A stretch of 15,464 nt of DNA from Casp-actino8 sp032118015 (GCA_032118015.1 JAULYE010000176.1:1-15464); one strand, 5' to 3'; counted from the stretch's first letter, positions 1-8,502 are shown. Translations and numbers: made by a program. Notes: generated from the letters alone by a model not told the origin.

Positions 1-292
1 CGATGATGGGTCCGGCAAAAGTGGCAAGGGCGTCGTGGAGGCTCCAGGCGTAATGGGTCAGAGCTCCAGCATTGATGATGATGGCATCGTGTTCGGTCCG
101 AGCACGGTGAATGGTGTCGACGAGGACGCCCTCGGAATTCGACTGCACATCGCTCACTGTCAAACCCGAAGCACCAGCACAGGAACGTACATGTGCGATG
201 TAATCCTCCAGTGTTGCTCGACCATAAACCTCAGGTTCACGTTCACCAAGCAAATTGAGGTTTGGCCCGTGGATCAGCAAAATCGAACTCAC
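1..292 (-). CDS. aroQ: 3-dehydroquinate dehydratase, type II (partial, C-terminus beyond window)
   Basis: This enzyme dehydrates 3-dehydroquinate to 3-dehydroshikimate, the third step of the shikimate pathway, in the cytoplasm. About 97 N-terminal residues are visible before the window edge cuts the gene. The N-terminus carries the type II signature GPNLNLLGEREPEVYG, with the catalytic arginine (R18) and the catalytic tyrosine (Y23) of the flexible lid. Residues 74-80, NAGALTH, match the substrate-binding NPGAxTH loop. The type II enzyme normally has about 145 residues. I chose the GTG at 292 because it is followed directly by the conserved strand SSILLIHGPN and preceded by a TAAGG ribosome-binding site eight bases upstream. 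It lies 50 bases after the aroB stop and is the most distal gene of the alaS operon in this window. Type assignment is firm; only the C-terminus is missing. Confidence 0.95.
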   Translation of the reverse strand, partial: MSSILLIHGPNLNLLGEREPEVYGRATLEDYIAHVRSCAGASGLTVSDVQSNSEGVLVDTIHRARTEHDAIIINAGALTHYAWSLHDALATFAGPII

Positions 293-342
293 CTGGGCGA
301 CCTTACCGCCCTCGACAGTTCTGATTACGACGGATTGGCAAC

Positions 343-1386
343 TCAGGAGGACAAGAACTCTTCCAGTGCCTTGCGCACCGTGTCCGAATCGATGTCTTCG
401 ACAACTTCCAAGCCATAGACGGAGTCGAGGATGAACGTCAGACCATTGACGGCCTTTTTGTCACGGGCCATCGTTTGCATCAGAGCATCCACATCCAGTC
501 CCGCAGGAGGTCGAGCCTGCAAGCCGTACGCCCCTTCGATGACCGTCTGGTGATAGGTCACGCGTTCATCATCGATGCGGCCCAACCTGTGAGCGAGATC
601 AGCTGCGAAGACGACACCGACTGCGACAGCTTCACCATGTGCCAATGAGTGTCCACCGACCGTTTCGATGGCGTGGGCCAGCGTGTGGCCGTAGTTGAGG
701 AGAGCCCTTCGACCACCCTCGCGCTCGTCACTGGCCACTATCTCAGCCTTGATCTCGATACAGCGAGCAATTCGCTCAGCAAGGCTGAGGGACAAAAGAT
801 CATCACCCGTCAAGAAGTGATATTTGGAGATCTCTCCGAGTCCACAACGCATTTCGCGTTCTGGGAGGGTATCGAGCGCATCGAGATCGCAGATCACCGC
901 ACTCGGCTGCCAAAAGGCTCCCACCAGGTTCTTGCCCCGAGACAGGTTCACCCCGGTCTTACCCCCAATTGCAGCATCGACCATGGCCAACAATGTCGTG
1001 GCCACATGGAGCACCTTGGTGCCTCGATGCCAGACAGATGCCGCGAAACCCGCAACATCGGTCACGAGTCCACCCCCCACACCCACGATGAGATCCTGAC
1101 GAGTCAGTCTGAACTCGGCGAACTGCTCACACAGTACTTCGATGGTTGCCAACGACTTGTCCGCTTCACGCGTTCCGATGTCGATCCGATGAACGGACAC
1201 ATGATTTTGTCCCCGGAGGTAGTCGACGACTGCATCAGCAATCGGAAGACCAGCCTGGGACACCACGGCGACCTTCTTGACTCCATCGGGGACGAGTTCG
1301 CCCAGGTTCTCGATGACACCCCGACCCACGACGACGTTGTAGGAGCGTTCTGCCAAGTCGACCAGTACTCGATGGTTTCGTTCCAT
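343..1386 (-). CDS. aroB: 3-dehydroquinate synthase
   Basis: AroB converts DAHP to 3-dehydroquinate using NAD+ and a divalent metal, usually zinc, in the cytoplasm. The protein is 347 residues, close to the usual 350-360. The NAD-binding segment GGGLVTDVAGF (104-114) is followed by TTLLAMVDAAIGGKTGVN (130-147), the family's most recognisable stretch. The three metal ligands are visible: E185 in CGLGEISK, H234 in NYGHTLAHAIE and H250 in LAHGEAVAVG. The basic RDKK motif lies at 308-311. The frame is open upstream to 1470, but the ATG at 1386 is preferred. It lies seven bases after the aroK stop, has AAGGA upstream, and begins just before the conserved N-terminal strand. The longer start would overlap aroK by 77 bases. 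The order aroK-aroB-aroQ is typical of actinobacteria. I see nothing unusual. Confidence 0.96.
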   Translation of the reverse strand: MERNHRVLVDLAERSYNVVVGRGVIENLGELVPDGVKKVAVVSQAGLPIADAVVDYLRGQNHVSVHRIDIGTREADKSLATIEVLCEQFAEFRLTRQDLIVGVGGGLVTDVAGFAASVWHRGTKVLHVATTLLAMVDAAIGGKTGVNLSRGKNLVGAFWQPSAVICDLDALDTLPEREMRCGLGEISKYHFLTGDDLLSLSLAERIARCIEIKAEIVASDEREGGRRALLNYGHTLAHAIETVGGHSLAHGEAVAVGVVFAADLAHRLGRIDDERVTYHQTVIEGAYGLQARPPAGLDVDALMQTMARDKKAVNGLTFILDSVYGLEVVEDIDSDTVRKALEEFLSS

Positions 1387-1393
1387 GTTCTCG

Positions 1394-2059
1394 TCAATCC
1401 TTGCGTCGTTGTGCAGAATCAGCGTCCTGAGAGGACTGGCTCGGTCTGTTGCCGGGGCGTTCGCTGGCAATAGTCGCGGTATGAGTAGCGATCACCTCGA
1501 GCATCCTGTCCACGACAGCATCAAAGGTCGATCCTGCGGTATCCAAGACATCAGTGGCGACCTCTGCGTACAGACTGGAGCGCTCCGCTGCGAGCCGCTC
1601 GAGGGCCGCTCTCGTGTCACCGTCGAGCAATGGCCGATGCCCGCGTCCTGTTCCCGAACGCGGCTCGAGCCGTTTCTCCAAATCCCCCAATCCAGCAGTC
1701 ATCCAGAGAACTGCGGACACGTTTCGCAGGAGAGCACGATTGCTGTCGCGCAAGACGACCCCTCCTCCTGTGGCCACGATGCACGGCGTCGTTCGCTCGA
1801 TACTTTCGCGCAGGCTCTGGCTCTCGATGTCGCGGAACCCGTCCTCGCCTTCGGTCTCGAAAATGTCTCGCACAGATCTTCCTGTACTGCTCTCGATCGC
1901 TGCATCGAGATCCACGAAGTCCCATCCAAGTCGGCGGGCCACCCTGCGACCGATCGTGCTCTTGCCGACTCCGGGAAGCCCGACAATGATTGCAACGAAA
2001 ACCTCATCTCCTTCAGCCGTGTTCACGCTCGATGCAGTGTCCACCGACGTGCCGATCAC
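1394..2059 (-). CDS. aroK: shikimate kinase
   Basis: AroK phosphorylates shikimate at O3 using ATP. The NMP-kinase fold is clear: Walker A GLPGVGKST at 27-35, the DLD motif at 50-52 that binds magnesium and shikimate, R76 in GFRD and the GGG loop at 98-100 for shikimate, then the lid region with R142 in RPLL and ERSSLY at 159-164. The start is GTG at 2059, whose GTGA overlaps the aroC stop by four bases, indicating translational coupling. The protein has 221 residues, longer than the usual 170-180. About 20 extra residues precede the first strand, and about 25 hydrophilic residues follow the final helix (RPGNRPSQSSQD and onward). An AAGGAG motif lies just upstream of the core domain but has no in-frame start after it, so the longer form is kept. 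The tail is probably disordered. Confidence 0.95.
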   Translation of the reverse strand: MIGTSVDTASSVNTAEGDEVFVAIIVGLPGVGKSTIGRRVARRLGWDFVDLDAAIESSTGRSVRDIFETEGEDGFRDIESQSLRESIERTTPCIVATGGGVVLRDSNRALLRNVSAVLWMTAGLGDLEKRLEPRSGTGRGHRPLLDGDTRAALERLAAERSSLYAEVATDVLDTAGSTFDAVVDRMLEVIATHTATIASERPGNRPSQSSQDADSAQRRKD

Positions 2060-3216
2060 AGATGCGATGCAGCGGAACGAGCATTACGAACGAATTCGTC
2101 CACGGAGTCGCCGCCGAACTTGCGTTGGGCCTCTGCGGCGAGAACCAAAGCAACCATGGTCTCGGCTACGACACCCATTGCTGGTACAGCAGTCACATCG
2201 GTTCGCTCCTTGAACGACACTCCTGATTCCTTGGTGATCACATCGACAGTCGGGAGAGTTGGCCGATTGAGGGTGGCCAAGGGCTTCATGGCCGCCCTCA
2301 CGACGAGAATTTCACCCGTGGTGATCCCACCTTCTGTTCCTCCAGCAAGTGAACCCTCACGGACGAAAGCTCCAGACGCTTCCTCCCAATGGATCGGATC
2401 GTGGGCTTGGCTCCCGCGTCGACCAGCAACTTCGAAACCGTCGCCGATCTCGACACCCTTGACAGCTTGGATACTCATGACGGCTTGAGCGAGAAGTGCA
2501 TCGACCTTTCGATCCCAGTGGACATGGCTGCCAAGTCCTACGGGAACTCCGTATGCCAGAACCTCCACGACACCGCCGAGAGAGTCCCCGGCTTTGGCTG
2601 TCTGCTCGATTTCTTCGACCATCAGCGCCGTTGCAGTCTCATCGAAACAGCGCACAGGCGACTCATCAACAGTGTTCACATCAGATGGGAGCGGACGACG
2701 TCCAGCACTACATCGTGTGGACCCCATCTGGATCACATGGGACACGACATCGACACCGATCGTGGCAAGGAGCGATTTGGCGAGGGATCCGGCGACGACT
2801 CGCGCAGCGGTCTCGCGTGCACTTGCACGCTCGAGAACATCTCGAGCATCAGTGAAGCCGTACTTCTGCATGCCGGCTAGATCGGCATGACCTGGGCGAA
2901 CCTTGGTCAATGGCTGCTCCGTTCGACCCGGTGCAGGATCCATCTCCTTGTGCCATTTGTCGGAGCGGAACCACTCCGAATTGTTGATCTCCACCGCAAC
3001 TGGGGATCCGAGGGTGCGACCGTGGCGCACCCCTGCGATCAAGGTGATCTCGTCGGCCTCGAATCGCTGCCGTGGACCTCGTCCATAACCCAGACGACGT
3101 CTGGCAAGTTCTCCACGAAGGTCCTCCGCATCGATTGGCAGACCTGCGGGAAGCCCCTCGACGATGACCACCAGGGCTCGACCATGTGACTCACCGGCAG
3201 TCAGAAAACGAAGCAT
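2056..3216 (-). CDS. aroC: chorismate synthase
   Basis: AroC makes chorismate from EPSP by a reaction that needs reduced FMN. Chorismate is the branch point to the aromatic amino acids, folates and quinones. The 386-residue protein is full length and shows the family signatures in order: GESHGRAL with catalytic H11 (8-15), RRRLGYGRG (39-47), RPGHADLAG with the second catalytic histidine H110 (107-115), RASARETAARV (130-140), GGTEGGITTG (292-301) and RTDVTAVPAMGVV (338-350). The ATG at 3216 opens directly into the conserved first strand MLRFLTAGESHG, so the start is secure, although the ribosome-binding site is weak. It begins 21 bases after the aroE stop and overlaps the aroK start by four bases. 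No key residue is missing. Confidence 0.97.
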   Translation of the reverse strand: MLRFLTAGESHGRALVVIVEGLPAGLPIDAEDLRGELARRRLGYGRGPRQRFEADEITLIAGVRHGRTLGSPVAVEINNSEWFRSDKWHKEMDPAPGRTEQPLTKVRPGHADLAGMQKYGFTDARDVLERASARETAARVVAGSLAKSLLATIGVDVVSHVIQMGSTRCSAGRRPLPSDVNTVDESPVRCFDETATALMVEEIEQTAKAGDSLGGVVEVLAYGVPVGLGSHVHWDRKVDALLAQAVMSIQAVKGVEIGDGFEVAGRRGSQAHDPIHWEEASGAFVREGSLAGGTEGGITTGEILVVRAAMKPLATLNRPTLPTVDVITKESGVSFKERTDVTAVPAMGVVAETMVALVLAAEAQRKFGGDSVDEFVRNARSAASHL

Positions 3217-3237
3217 CGCAGAGCAGGCTATCCGGAG

Positions 3238-4134
3238 TCACTGCAGCGCTTGTATGGCCGCCTGCGTCATTTCGCTGACGTCGGGGTGTTCTCCGGTCCA
3301 TATGACTTGTTGGAGAGCTGCTAGGTGGATCAGCATCCCCAGCCCGTCGACGATCTCACAACCCTGAGCGGCCGCAGCCCTCAGCAAAGGCGTGTTGATC
3401 GGGTGATACACCAGATCGACGACGACATGTCGAGAGGAAAGCATGCCAGGATCGAACGGCATCTCGTTCGTTCCAGGCTTTCCCTCCTTCGATCCCCCCA
3501 TTCCGACGCTGGTGGCATTGATGACAATGTCACTGTCCTGCATGACCGAGCGCAACAGATCTTTGTCGCTCATGTCGTAGGCGATGGACGACCCTGGAGC
3601 AAGAGCAACTGCACGCTCGGCTTCTTGGCGGGTCCGATTCACGACGTGCGTCTTGGCTCCGCGACGAGCCAGTGCATCGATGACCGATCTGCCCGCCGCC
3701 CCGGCTCCGAAGACCATCACCGTCCGATCCCGAACAGCGATGTCGCAGTGCTCGAGTGACGCCACGAGTCCGTCTCCATCTGTGCTGTGACCGATCAGTT
3801 TTCCATTGCTGTCGACTTCGACAGTGTTCACACTGTCAAGTCTGCGGGCCGAATCTCCAAGGACATCGACTGCTCGCGCAACATCGGATTTGTGCGGCAT
3901 CGTCACGCTCAGCCCAGCGATGTCGAGAATCCGCATCCCGTGCAGTGCGGCCTCTGCCGAACCAGGAGCTACATCGAATGCGACGTAGGTGTAGTCCATT
4001 CCGGTGCTGCGGAACCCTGCATTGTGAATCACTGGAGACAGTGAGTGGCTCACGGGATGTCCGATCAATCCAACTACGCGGGTGTGGCCAGTGATACCCG
4101 TGAAAGCGGACCTGCGGTCACCGTTCTCGGTCAT
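3238..4134 (-). CDS. aroE: shikimate dehydrogenase (NADP+)
   Basis: AroE reduces 3-dehydroshikimate to shikimate with NADPH. The N-terminal substrate domain has GHPVSHSLSP (25-34) with the shikimate-binding serines, VTMPHK with catalytic lysine K82, N103 in SVNTV and D119 in STDGDG. The NADP domain has GAGAAGRS (143-150) and the phosphate-binding NRT at 166-168. The protein has 298 residues, slightly longer than usual because of about 18 extra N-terminal residues. The start at 4134 forms an ATGA overlap with the mltG stop. One oddity: the normally conserved glutamine that contacts shikimate near the C-terminus (typical motif GMLxxQAA) is leucine here (L271, codon CTA, in GLGMLIHLAAL). The catalytic K/D pair and the cofactor site are intact, so I still call a working shikimate dehydrogenase. 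A relative with altered substrate preference is a weaker possibility. Confidence 0.94.
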   Translation of the reverse strand: MTENGDRRSAFTGITGHTRVVGLIGHPVSHSLSPVIHNAGFRSTGMDYTYVAFDVAPGSAEAALHGMRILDIAGLSVTMPHKSDVARAVDVLGDSARRLDSVNTVEVDSNGKLIGHSTDGDGLVASLEHCDIAVRDRTVMVFGAGAAGRSVIDALARRGAKTHVVNRTRQEAERAVALAPGSSIAYDMSDKDLLRSVMQDSDIVINATSVGMGGSKEGKPGTNEMPFDPGMLSSRHVVVDLVYHPINTPLLRAAAAQGCEIVDGLGMLIHLAALQQVIWTGEHPDVSEMTQAAIQALQ

Positions 4135-5411
4135 AGGACACCATCGGCAATCGCTTTTTGCACATTTGCTTCATGCTGCTCGAAGGTCACAGCGAAAGTA
4201 TGTCCCCCATCTTTGTCCGACAAGACGTAGTACAGATACACGCAGGCGATTCCTGGTGGCAGATCCTTGCACAGAGGATCTCCCGCAGATGGATTCGGAG
4301 CTGGAGCAAGAGCAGCGGCAATCGATGCACGCCCCGGATTGGCGATCGGCGTCGGAGGTAAGCCCTTGTAGAGGTACGTGTTGTAGGGAGTGTCGAGTTC
4401 GCGCAACTCGGTGAACGGACGATCGGCATCTTGTCGGTAGAACAGCGTGGCATCGATCTGCAGAGGCATGTCCATGGCCAGCCGGTTGTAGATCACACGC
4501 GCGATCTTCGCTCGATCCTCGGCAATCTTGGCCTCACGCTCGATCATGGATGCGATGATCAGCGCCTCGTATGGAGTTCTCCCCACCGCGTTCTGTGCGT
4601 TGTCGAGTCCTTCTTGGCGCCCCACACGCTCCATCAGCTGCAACATGCGCTGTGCGACCTGCGTCGGAGTCTCGTTGCCAGCAATGAAGTAGGTGTCCGG
4701 GAACAGGAGACCTTCGAGAGTCGTGGCCGATTCGGGCTGATACACGGACCTGATCGCCGATGATGAACCTTCCACTCCGCCAACCTTCTCCAAGAAGTCA
4801 GCGGCCGCGATGCCATTGATGTTCTCTTCGAGACGACGACTCATTTGTGCAAGGGTGAATCCTTCAGGGAAGGTCACTCTCGTCAACGTCTCCTGGGGCG
4901 GAGTTCTCAGGACGCGCAACAAGTTCCCCATGTGGTCCCGTCCGCGCAGGGTGTAGATACCGGGAACGATGTCCAAGCCACCCTCTTGTTCCACGTAGCG
5001 TCGAAATACGCCGTCATTGACGATGACTCCGAATTCACGCAGCCGTGTGCTGATCGAATCCAGATCATCGTTCTCAGTCACGGTGAAGACCGTTGCGACG
5101 GCATCAGTACCGGGAGGATTCACCTGCCGCAGATACCAGTATTGATAAGCGCCGAAGGAAACCGCTGCGATCACAACAGCAGCCACACCGAGTCGGAGAA
5201 GCCACGCTGTCGTCACATGGAACCAGCGACCGCCCACCGAGACCGACGGCAGAACCCGATAGGGATCCGGCTCAGCAACATTCCACTCGTCATCAGCTGA
5301 TTCGACATCAGCTGAGTCATCGCCGTCCCAGTCATCATCGACTCTTGGGCCACCCGAGATGAAGCCGGGGTCACTCAAGACGTCCGGGCGATCCTGTCTT
5401 CGTCCACTCAC
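4131..5411 (-). CDS. mltG: endolytic peptidoglycan transglycosylase MltG
   Basis: MltG cleaves nascent glycan strands at the outer face of the cytoplasmic membrane and is thought to set strand length. From the GTG at 5411 the protein has 426 residues. It has a cytoplasmic N-terminus with an acidic stretch (about 25-50), one membrane segment (about 68-93), then a LysM-like region and the YceG catalytic domain. The catalytic glutamate is E291 in ASMIEREA, followed by the conserved VIYNRL, MPLQIDATLFY and LPPTPIANPG motifs. GTG 5411 is chosen because it forms a GTGA overlap with the ruvX stop; another in-frame GTG at 5435 would add eight residues. Near the C-terminus, between ALAPA and YLYYVL, there is an insert bounded by C381 and C390. 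This is outside the cell and could form a disulfide. Its place between ruvX and aroE is typical of actinobacteria. Confidence 0.94.
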   Translation of the reverse strand: MSGRRQDRPDVLSDPGFISGGPRVDDDWDGDDSADVESADDEWNVAEPDPYRVLPSVSVGGRWFHVTTAWLLRLGVAAVVIAAVSFGAYQYWYLRQVNPPGTDAVATVFTVTENDDLDSISTRLREFGVIVNDGVFRRYVEQEGGLDIVPGIYTLRGRDHMGNLLRVLRTPPQETLTRVTFPEGFTLAQMSRRLEENINGIAAADFLEKVGGVEGSSSAIRSVYQPESATTLEGLLFPDTYFIAGNETPTQVAQRMLQLMERVGRQEGLDNAQNAVGRTPYEALIIASMIEREAKIAEDRAKIARVIYNRLAMDMPLQIDATLFYRQDADRPFTELRELDTPYNTYLYKGLPPTPIANPGRASIAAALAPAPNPSAGDPLCKDLPPGIACVYLYYVLSDKDGGHTFAVTFEQHEANVQKAIADGVL

Positions 5412-5827
5412 GAGGGCGTTCGTCCGTCCAACCACGTCTGCAAGAGCACTGCTGCTGCGATCTTGTCGACGTGAACTCGTCGTTGCGATGCGCTCAGATC
5501 AGCCTCGCGAAGAATGCGATCCGCCGCAACGGTGGTCAGACGTTCATCGGCGAGTTCGATGTGCACACTGACAACGTTACCCAACTGCCGTACCTCATCC
5601 GTGACGGCTCGCGCGGCAGGTCCGTGCTCTCCAGCGAGCGTCAGAGGGAGACCGACCACGACGATCTCGACTTCTTCTTCAACGACGATTCGACGGATCG
5701 CCTCGTGATCCAACTTTCGAGATCGAGAACGCTGCAACACGCTGTGGGGACTTGCGATCGTCCCTGTGAAGTCACTCACGGCAAGACCGATCCTTTTGCT
5801 CCCAAGATCGACTCCGAGAGCGCGCAT
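5408..5827 (-). CDS. ruvX: YqgF/RuvX family nuclease (pre-16S rRNA processing / Holliday junction resolvase-like)
   Basis: The protein belongs to the YqgF/RuvX family, an RNase H-like fold implicated in maturing the 5' end of 16S rRNA and, by older annotation, in resolving Holliday junctions. Its 139 residues match the family length. Visible motifs are GVDLGSKRIGLAVSD (5-19, acidic residue D7), VVGLPL (57-62), ADERLTT (93-99, with D94 and E95) and DKIAAAVLLQTWL (121-133, D121). These give the usual acidic active site. The ATG at 5827 overlaps the alaS stop by one base (TGATG), and the stop overlaps the mltG GTG, so it is coupled on both sides. Association with alaS is widespread in bacteria. 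Confidence 0.95.
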   Translation of the reverse strand: MRALGVDLGSKRIGLAVSDFTGTIASPHSVLQRSRSRKLDHEAIRRIVVEEEVEIVVVGLPLTLAGEHGPAARAVTDEVRQLGNVVSVHIELADERLTTVAADRILREADLSASQRRVHVDKIAAAVLLQTWLDGRTPS

Positions 5828-8451
5828 CAGATCCCGGCTGCCTCCCGAGCAAGCGACAAAGCTTGATCGAGACCTTCGGGATTCTTCCCGCCAGCGGTGG
5901 CGACGTCTCCCTTGCCTCCTCCTCCACCACCGACTGCCTTTGCTGCAGACTGGATGAGAGCCCCCGCCACTCGATTGCCTCCGGGGCGCACCGCTGACAC
6001 CAATGAAACGCCTCCACCCGGAGCCAAGCCACCGAGCACCACCGCATCGATATCGGGAAGGGACCGAACTGCGAGCGCAAGTTCACGCAGGTCTGCGGGG
6101 TTGAGTCCGTCCACACGAGCGACAACGACTCCCTCGACTGCTGATCCTCGCAAATCCTGAGCCCGGCCCGCAGCTGCCTGACTACGCAAGGTGCGAACCT
6201 CTTCTTGCAGAGCCTTCAGGTCGTCGAGTTTGCGTTGAACTCCGCCAAGAACGTCGTCTCCGTGGCCTCCCACGAGTTTGACCACCTCGGAGATCGTCTG
6301 ACGATCACGCTGCAGTACATCCAATGTTCGCCGTCCGGCAACGGCCTCGATCCGGCGCAGATTCGCTCCGATCGACCCTTCTGACACGATCTTGATCAGA
6401 CCGATGTCCCCCGTCGCATCGACATGTGTTCCACCGCAGAATTCGATGGACGGGCCAGCGGTGAGGACCCGCACCCGATCGCCGTACTTGTCGCCGAAGA
6501 AAGCGATCGCTCCCATTGACAGAGCTTCGTCCTTGGACGTTTCGAGCGAACGCACACCGGTATTGGACAGAGTGTGTTGATTGGCGAGTGTTTCGATACG
6601 GCCGAGTTCCTCGGCCGTCACCGACTCGTAGTGGCTGAAGTCGAAGCGAAGTCGGTCTTCATCCACGAGAGATCCGGCCTGTTTCACGTGATCTCCGAGC
6701 ACCTCGCGCAAGGCCCAGTGCAAGATGTGCGTAGCCGTATGGTGCTTGCGGATCGCTGCGCGCCTTTCCAAATCGATCACTGCGCGAATGCTCTGTCCGA
6801 CTTCGAGAACTCCTTTGATCGCTCGGCAGTGGTGCATCCGCAAACCTGGCAACGCGAACGTCGTATCCAGTACCTCGAGTTCACCATTGGGTCCGATCAG
6901 GCGGCCAGTGTCTCCCACCTGCCCACCACTTTCGGCGTAGAACGGCGTCTGGTCGACGAAGACCTCGAATTCACCGTGAGCATCTTCGATCACTGCGAGG
7001 ACCGAACCTTGGCACTCATCAGATTCGTATCCGACGAAATCCGTCGTCCCATGGGCTTCGAGAATCTCGCGATATGCATCGTGACGAGCCGGGTCGATCT
7101 CTCCACCCTTGCGCGCGGCCTTGGCACGAAGACGTTGTTGCTCCATCTCGTCACGGAACCCGTCGAGATCGATCGACAGATGTCGCTCCAGCATGATCTC
7201 TTCAGTCACCTCGACCGGGAAACCGTAGGTGTCGTGCAACAAGAACACTGTGGATCCAGACAAAGTTGCACCGCGGTCCGAATCGGATTTTGCGCTGCGC
7301 GCAATTTCGTCCTCGAGAATTCCGAGTCCGGTCTTCAGGGTCTGGCGGAATCGCTCTTCTTCCTTGGAGAGAACTTCGAAGATGAAATCCGACTGTCTGC
7401 GCACGTCTGGATAGGCATCTCCCATGACCTCGACTGCAGAGCGAGTGAGAGCAGGCATGACGAGCTTTTCGGTACCGAGCATGTACGCATGGCGGATCGC
7501 TCGGCGGATGATGCGACGCAAGACATAGCCACGCCCTTCATTGGATGGAAAGACCCCGTCGGCAACCATCATCGTGCTCGACCGAGCGTGTTCGGCAAGA
7601 ACACGTAGGCTGAAACTCGAGCGGTCGTCGTAATCGCCAACGAGATACTTTGCCCCAGTCACCGACTGCGCTGTCTCGATCAATGGAAACATCGCGTCGG
7701 TTTCCCAGATGCTGTCGGTCCCCTGCAACAGAGTCAGGATCCGCTCGAGCCCTGCGCCCGTATCGATCGACGGCTTGGGTAGTCGTGTCCGTGTGCCATC
7801 AGCACTCTGGTCGTACTGCATGAAAACCAAGTTCCAGAATTCCATGAACCGGTCACCCTGAGGATCATTGAGAGGACCACCCGGTGGGCCGAACTCTGGT
7901 CCGCGATCGATGTGCAATTCCGAGCACGGGCCACACGGTCCGGTTTCTCCCATTTGCCAAAAATTGTCCTTGTCGCCCAGGCGCTGAATGCGATCCATCG
8001 GCACGCCGACTGTGTCATGCCAAAGAGCCTCCGCCTCGTCATCGCTTTCGTGGACGGTGATCCAGATCCGATCACCATCGAGGCCGAGTACTTCGGTCAC
8101 GAACTCCCATCCCCATGGAATCGCGCTCTCTTTGAAATAGTCACCGAAGGAAAAATTGCCGAGCATTTCGAAAAAGACCAAGTGGCGCTTCGTACGTCCG
8201 ACGTCGTCGAGATCATTGTGCTTGCCACCTGCACGTACGCACTTTTGCACTGTGGCAGCTCGTTGAAATGGAGGAACTTCGTCGCCGACGAAATACGGCT
8301 TGAACGGCACCATGCCAGCCACGGTGAACAAGATCGTCGGATCGTGCGGAATGAGACTGGCCGAAGGAACCGGTTCATGGCCGCGCGCGACGAAGAAGTC
8401 CGTGAAGGCTCGGCGAAGTTCGTTGGCGGTGAAGGGCGGGCGGTTGGACAT
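5827..8451 (-). CDS. alaS: alanine--tRNA ligase
   Basis: AlaS charges tRNA-Ala and edits misactivated serine and glycine. The 874-residue protein is full length. The catalytic domain (1 to about 240) has VQKCVRAGGKHNDLDDVG (68-85), the class II motif 2 region FEMLGNFSFGDYF (94-106) and motif 3 GAGLERIL (232-239). The editing domain has the zinc-binding HTATH (H571, H575) and FCGGTHVD (C672, H676). A coiled-coil-like segment (about 710-765) leads to the C-Ala domain, with the glycine run and DVATAGGKNPEGLDQAL at about 841-865. The ATG at 8451 is followed directly by the conserved ELRRAFTDFFVARGHE. There is no good Shine-Dalgarno; a dyad lies just upstream (8461-8482). It is the first gene of the eight-gene operon and its promoter must lie in the 63-base gap to the divergent gene. 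Confidence 0.98.
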   Translation of the reverse strand: MSNRPPFTANELRRAFTDFFVARGHEPVPSASLIPHDPTILFTVAGMVPFKPYFVGDEVPPFQRAATVQKCVRAGGKHNDLDDVGRTKRHLVFFEMLGNFSFGDYFKESAIPWGWEFVTEVLGLDGDRIWITVHESDDEAEALWHDTVGVPMDRIQRLGDKDNFWQMGETGPCGPCSELHIDRGPEFGPPGGPLNDPQGDRFMEFWNLVFMQYDQSADGTRTRLPKPSIDTGAGLERILTLLQGTDSIWETDAMFPLIETAQSVTGAKYLVGDYDDRSSFSLRVLAEHARSSTMMVADGVFPSNEGRGYVLRRIIRRAIRHAYMLGTEKLVMPALTRSAVEVMGDAYPDVRRQSDFIFEVLSKEEERFRQTLKTGLGILEDEIARSAKSDSDRGATLSGSTVFLLHDTYGFPVEVTEEIMLERHLSIDLDGFRDEMEQQRLRAKAARKGGEIDPARHDAYREILEAHGTTDFVGYESDECQGSVLAVIEDAHGEFEVFVDQTPFYAESGGQVGDTGRLIGPNGELEVLDTTFALPGLRMHHCRAIKGVLEVGQSIRAVIDLERRAAIRKHHTATHILHWALREVLGDHVKQAGSLVDEDRLRFDFSHYESVTAEELGRIETLANQHTLSNTGVRSLETSKDEALSMGAIAFFGDKYGDRVRVLTAGPSIEFCGGTHVDATGDIGLIKIVSEGSIGANLRRIEAVAGRRTLDVLQRDRQTISEVVKLVGGHGDDVLGGVQRKLDDLKALQEEVRTLRSQAAAGRAQDLRGSAVEGVVVARVDGLNPADLRELALAVRSLPDIDAVVLGGLAPGGGVSLVSAVRPGGNRVAGALIQSAAKAVGGGGGGKGDVATAGGKNPEGLDQALSLAREAAGI

Positions 8452-8460
8452 GACAGCCAG

Positions 8461-8482
8461 AGGATACCTGTAGGCATATCCT
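8461..8482 (-). promoter_or_regulatory. dyad and possible -10 box just upstream of alaS
   Basis: The arms AGGATA (8461-8466) and TATCCT (8477-8482) are perfect inverted copies, with a shorter CCT/AGG pair inside. The dyad ends nine bases before the alaS ATG. Read on the minus strand, the proximal arm TATCCT could serve as a -10 hexamer for a near-leaderless transcript, but no convincing -35 lies upstream. It could instead be an operator. The assignment is inference from symmetry and position only. Confidence 0.3.
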
Positions 8483-8502
8483 GCCTGCCCTTCGTTATCA
8501 CC

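Noticed and set aside
649..1473. Plus-strand open frame of 274 codons inside aroB
   Set aside because: Shadow of aroB codon structure; no motif and no start signal.
1385..2488. Plus-strand open frame of 367 codons across aroK and the 3' end of aroC
   Set aside because: Antisense to two well-supported genes; low-complexity Ser/Arg/Thr composition and no family resemblance.
5412..5435. GTG at 5435 as the mltG start
   Set aside because: It adds eight residues inside ruvX with no ribosome-binding site; GTG 5411 overlaps the ruvX stop, as at other junctions of this operon. It is not fully excluded.
6574..7608. Long open frame (344 codons) on the plus strand inside alaS
   Set aside because: It is antisense to a fully conserved alaS, shows no recognisable motif, and has no ribosome-binding site. 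Long antisense frames are expected in GC-rich genes.
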